DNA from: Desulfobacterales bacterium S5133MH16
Lineage (GTDB): Bacteria; Desulfobacterota; Desulfobacteria; Desulfobacterales; UBA11574
Reading direction: 5' to 3'
DNA: 8,345 nucleotides
NCBI GenBank assembly: GCA_001751005.1
Contig: MAXL01000274.1
Location: 1-8,345, forward strand
Of this stretch, positions 7,017-8,345 are shown in pieces (the first letter of the stretch is position 1; the number at the start of each line of letters is the position of its first letter). A model generated the notes under the pieces. It was not told where the DNA came from. It saw only the letters and a list, made by a program, of their open reading frames with translations, and made no database searches. The position numbers were made by a program, and so were the translations under genes.

Positions 7017-8345
7017 ATGGATGCAAGTATGAGATTTATTGCTGATTTTCATGTTCATTCACATTTTTCAAGGTCAACGGCGAAAAATCTTGATCTTGAA
7101 AACCTATACATAGCAGCGCAGTTAAAAGGTATAACGGTTATCGGAACCGGTGATTTTACCCATCCGGGATGGTTTGCAGAAATTAAAAAAAAACTTATTC
7201 CGGCTGAACCCGGACTTTTCAAGTTAAAGGAAAAAATCGCAAATGTATGCGATCAACGGGTTCCCCTGTCGTGTCGAGGGAAAGTCCGGTTTATACTGGT
7301 TTCTGAAATAAGTAATATATATAAAAAAAATAAAAAAACCCGTAAAAACCATAATCTTGTATTTCTGCCAAATCTTGATCTTGCAGAAAACTTTAATTCA
7401 AAATTAGATAAAATTGGGAATATTAAATCTGACGGTAGGCCGATTCTTGGCCTTGATGCAAGAGACCTTCTTGAAATTCTTCTTGAGACTTCCGACAAGG
7501 CGTTTCTAATACCTGCTCATATCTGGACCCCATGGTTTTCAGTCCTTGGTTCAAAATCAGGATTTGATTCGATTGAAGAATGTTTTGAAGATCTTTCATC
7601 TTATATATTTGCAGTTGAAACCGGTCTTTCATCCGATCCGGTCATGAACAGGAGAGTATCATTTTTGGACGGACGGACTTTGGTCTCGAATTCTGATGCC
7701 CACTCCCCCTTAAAACTTGGACGGGAAGCAAATATTTTTAATGCGGAGCTTTCCTATTCATCCATAAAAATAACCATCAAAAAAGGAGACCCCGAGAGTT
7801 TTTTAGGAACGTACGAATTTTATCCTGAAGAGGGAAAGTATCATGTTGATGGACACCGAAAGTGTAATGTTAGTTTTTGGCCGGAACAGACCCGAAAACA
7901 TGACGGAAAATGTCCTGTATGTGGGAAACCGCTGACACTTGGTGTTTTGTACAGGGTAGAGGAGCTTTCGGATCGGTTGGAAGGTGAGAAACCCGAAAAG
8001 GTTCTTCCTTTCTTTAATGTTATTCCACTTACGGAATTATTATCGGATGTTTTAGAAGTGGGTTCCGGATCAAAGAAAGTGATGAGAAATTATATGACCT
8101 TGCTTGAGAAGCTTGGACCTGAATTTGAAATTCTTAATAACAAAAGAAAAGAAGAAATTAAATCGGCAGGCGTTCCTTTACTTGGTGAAGCGATCTCAAA
8201 AATGAGGCAAAATAAAATCGTTCTTTTACCCGGATATGACGGACAATACGGAAAAATAAAAATTTTTGATCATCAAGAACGGAAAAAACTGCTCGGACAA
8301 AAAGAGCTTTTTTTTATTACGCCACCGGAATCCGGAGGTAAGAAA
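7017..8345 (+). CDS. Endonuclease Q-type PHP-domain DNA repair nuclease, 3' end outside window (probable C-terminal fusion)
   Basis: Open from ATG 7017 to the window edge, 443 codons, no stop. The PHP metal-site motifs are H12-x-H14 (ADFHVHSHFSRSTAKNL), D46 and H49 (GTGDFTHPGWF), E97 (LVSEIS), H168 (PAHIWTPWFSVLG) and D227-A-H229 (SNSDAHSP). A zinc finger follows, with C283, C299-P-V-C302 and probably H280 (YHVDGHRKC...KCPVCGKPLTLGV). After this comes the family C-terminal part with LPGYDGQYGKIKIF. This order is that of endonuclease Q, which nicks DNA 5' of uracil, hypoxanthine and abasic sites. Stand-alone EndoQ is about 420-430 residues; here the frame runs on into TPPESGGKK. Known bacterial relatives are fused to a UvrD-type helicase, so a fusion is inferred, not seen. 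ATG 7029 (MRFIADFH) is an alternative start, and neither start has a strong ribosome binding site. A TAA at 6963 bounds the frame upstream. The gene is divergent from dnaN. Confidence 0.87.
   Translation, partial: MDASMRFIADFHVHSHFSRSTAKNLDLENLYIAAQLKGITVIGTGDFTHPGWFAEIKKKLIPAEPGLFKLKEKIANVCDQRVPLSCRGKVRFILVSEISNIYKKNKKTRKNHNLVFLPNLDLAENFNSKLDKIGNIKSDGRPILGLDARDLLEILLETSDKAFLIPAHIWTPWFSVLGSKSGFDSIEECFEDLSSYIFAVETGLSSDPVMNRRVSFLDGRTLVSNSDAHSPLKLGREANIFNAELSYSSIKITIKKGDPESFLGTYEFYPEEGKYHVDGHRKCNVSFWPEQTRKHDGKCPVCGKPLTLGVLYRVEELSDRLEGEKPEKVLPFFNVIPLTELLSDVLEVGSGSKKVMRNYMTLLEKLGPEFEILNNKRKEEIKSAGVPLLGEAISKMRQNKIVLLPGYDGQYGKIKIFDHQERKKLLGQKELFFITPPESGGKK
7314..7337 (+). repeat. 24-base direct repeat, copy 2 (inside EndoQ coding sequence)
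   Basis: Identical to 6790-6813. In the EndoQ frame it contributes to the Lys/Asn-rich segment SNIYKKNKKTRKN (around residues 99-111), a position where the protein leaves the conserved PHP core. It contains an A8 run, directly followed by T and an A7 run. Confidence 0.5.

Noticed and set aside
7085..7383. 14-base direct repeat AAATCTTGATCTTG at 7085-7098 and 7370-7383.
   Set aside because: Both copies are in frame in the EndoQ gene and encode similar Asn-Leu-Asp-Leu segments with common codons. Coding coincidence is the simpler explanation.

Overview
The window looks like chromosomal DNA of an AT-rich Gram-negative bacterium, plausibly a sulfate-reducer-type Desulfobacterota lineage. This placement is inference. 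It rests on a GyrB of proteobacterial type that carries the large insertion in its C-terminal half, a two-PDZ DegP/HtrA protease, and a mix of bacterial housekeeping genes with two proteins of archaeal flavour (a methanogen-like thymidylate synthase and an endonuclease Q). No rRNA, tRNA, CRISPR array, transposase or phage gene is visible.

Layout, left to right. (1) 1-772, plus strand: the C-terminal part of an HtrA/Deg serine protease, cut by the window edge just before its catalytic serine and followed by two PDZ domains. (2) 907-2289, plus strand: a complete asparaginyl-tRNA synthetase (asnS) behind a 134-base gap with a weak promoter candidate. (3) A 33-base convergent gap. (4) A minus-strand replication operon read right to left: dnaN (6680 to 5562), gyrB (5565 to 3127, overlapping dnaN by ATGA) and a ThyA-family thymidylate synthase (3114 to 2323, 12 bases after the gyrB stop and without a visible ribosome binding site). 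recF, which in many bacteria sits between dnaN and gyrB, is absent. (5) A very AT-rich divergent intergenic region, 6681-7016, with repeated TGTTAATAA words, a 9-bp inverted repeat, a good sigma70-type promoter and a perfect 16-bp palindrome covering its -10 box. (6) 7017-8345, plus strand: an endonuclease Q-type PHP repair nuclease that continues past the window edge, beyond the usual end of a stand-alone EndoQ.

Taken together, the right two thirds is a DNA replication and DNA quality cluster: the sliding clamp, the gyrase ATPase subunit, the enzyme that converts dUMP to dTMP, and, divergently, a nuclease whose family cuts DNA at uracil, hypoxanthine and abasic sites. The most interesting points are the probable fusion or extension of EndoQ, a clamp-binding-like QKELF motif in EndoQ next to the clamp gene itself, the palindrome over the EndoQ promoter, and the possibility that the AT-rich divergent spacer is, or lies close to, a replication origin. 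The last point lacks support from good DnaA boxes.
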